The notes under the pieces are model-generated. The model was not told where the DNA came from. It worked only from the letters and a program-made list of their open reading frames with translations, and ran no database searches. Both the position numbers and the translations under genes were made by a program. A DNA stretch of 6,611 nt from Chloroflexota bacterium (GTDB lineage: Bacteria > Chloroflexota > Dehalococcoidia > Dehalococcoidales > JAHJRU01): positions 1 through 6,611 of the forward strand of contig JAHJRU010000273.1 of NCBI GenBank assembly GCA_018830745.1. Direction: 5' to 3'. This document shows, piece by piece, positions 6,181 through 6,611 of the stretch (positions within the stretch are counted from its first letter, which is position 1; each line of letters begins with the position of its first letter).

Positions 6181-6611
6181 TTGCCTTTCTCAGTATTTGC
6201 GGAAGTCCAATACATCGCCACATCTCCGCTTCAGTTCCTGAAGATGGGAGAAGGTCCAAGGGTAGAGGCTATGGCTGGGGCTTATGTTAGTCTGGCAGAT
6301 GATGCCTCTGCTGGCCACTATAACCCGGCCGGTCTTTCTCAGCTAAAAACACCTGAGGCTATAACCTGCGGAGGCTTATGGATTGAGGAGACAAGATATG
6401 GGTTTATAGGTTATGCAGCACCTATTTCAAGGGATAATGCCCTGGGTGTATCTGCTTTATATCTTCAGACACCAAAGATTTCAGGTTATGATGATAGTAA
6501 TCCACCAAATAAGACAGAGGATTTTGATGCTAAGGATTTGGCGGTCAGTTTCAGCTATAGCCAGAGATTTTCCCACAGAAACTACTTTGGCGTATCTGCC
6601 AAATGGATTAG
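6181..6611 (+). CDS. PorV/UPF0164-like outer-membrane protein, partial at 3' end and with anomalous 5' end
   Basis: The frame is open from 6166 to the window edge. It reads LLPFSVFAEVQ, then ATSPLQFLKMGEGPRVEAM, AGAYVSLADDASAGHYNPAG, and alternating beta-strand segments. The FLKMGEGPR-x-AMAGAYVSLADD-x-YNPAGL pattern is typical of the N-terminus of PorV/UPF0164-type barrels; PorV is the type IX secretion protein that handles substrates with C-terminal sorting domains. The preceding protease has such a domain, which supports a functional link. The 5' end is odd: PFSVFA looks like the tail of a signal peptide, but the protease stop (6163-6165, same frame) lies only about 10 codons before it. Candidate starts are TTG 6181, too close to the cleavage site for a full signal peptide, and ATG 6244, which drops it entirely; neither has a Shine-Dalgarno. 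A 5'-truncated pseudogene or an assembly error is possible. The 3' end lies outside the window. Confidence 0.75.
   Translation, partial: MPFSVFAEVQYIATSPLQFLKMGEGPRVEAMAGAYVSLADDASAGHYNPAGLSQLKTPEAITCGGLWIEETRYGFIGYAAPISRDNALGVSALYLQTPKISGYDDSNPPNKTEDFDAKDLAVSFSYSQRFSHRNYFGVSAKWI

Noticed and set aside
6151..6240. Terminator between the protease and the PorV-like gene
   Set aside because: No GC-rich stem followed by a T-run is present; the region appears to run straight into the next coding sequence.

Overview
The window looks like chromosomal DNA from an uncultured, diderm (outer-membrane-bearing), low-GC bacterium. I infer this from three things: outer-membrane-type proteins, a secreted protease ending in a FlgD/type IX-like Ig domain, and a PorV/UPF0164-like gene directly after it. 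This mix is common in FCB-related and candidate-phylum lineages (for example WOR-3, Desantisbacteria or Omnitrophota-like genomes). The exact taxon cannot be read from the sequence and this placement is a low-confidence inference.

Layout. Bases 1-44 hold the first 14 codons of a leftward gene that runs out of the window; a strong Shine-Dalgarno supports its start. Bases 45-370 are a divergent intergenic region. It contains a palindromic operator-like motif near the leftward start, a consensus TATAAT box facing right, and a striking imperfect inverted repeat (192-223 / 271-302) whose arms are built from 8-bp CGAAA-containing units. From 371 rightward there is a tightly packed co-directional cluster: an Lgt-family membrane protein with unusual cysteine substitutions (371-1117), overlapping by 4 bp a 381-residue exported protein with a HExxGH zinc-like motif and a barrel-like C-terminus (1114-2259). 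Three bases after that gene comes a 1300-residue secreted thermolysin-like metalloprotease with many accessory domains (2263-6165), then the start of a PorV/UPF0164-like outer-membrane protein running off the right edge (about 6181-6611).

How the genes may work together. The overlap and very short gaps suggest one transcript. A plausible reading is a cell-surface proteolysis module: a multidomain protease with a C-terminal sorting-like domain, a PorV-like outer-membrane protein that could act in its export or anchoring, a second putative metal-binding envelope protein, and an Lgt-like enzyme that may modify envelope lipoproteins. The joint function is inference only.

Two details merit most attention. 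The Lgt paralogue lacks several residues considered essential in canonical Lgt. The PorV-like gene appears to lack the start of its signal peptide, as if the junction with the protease gene had lost about 15-20 codons. No tRNA, rRNA, CRISPR array, insertion sequence or convincing terminator was seen.
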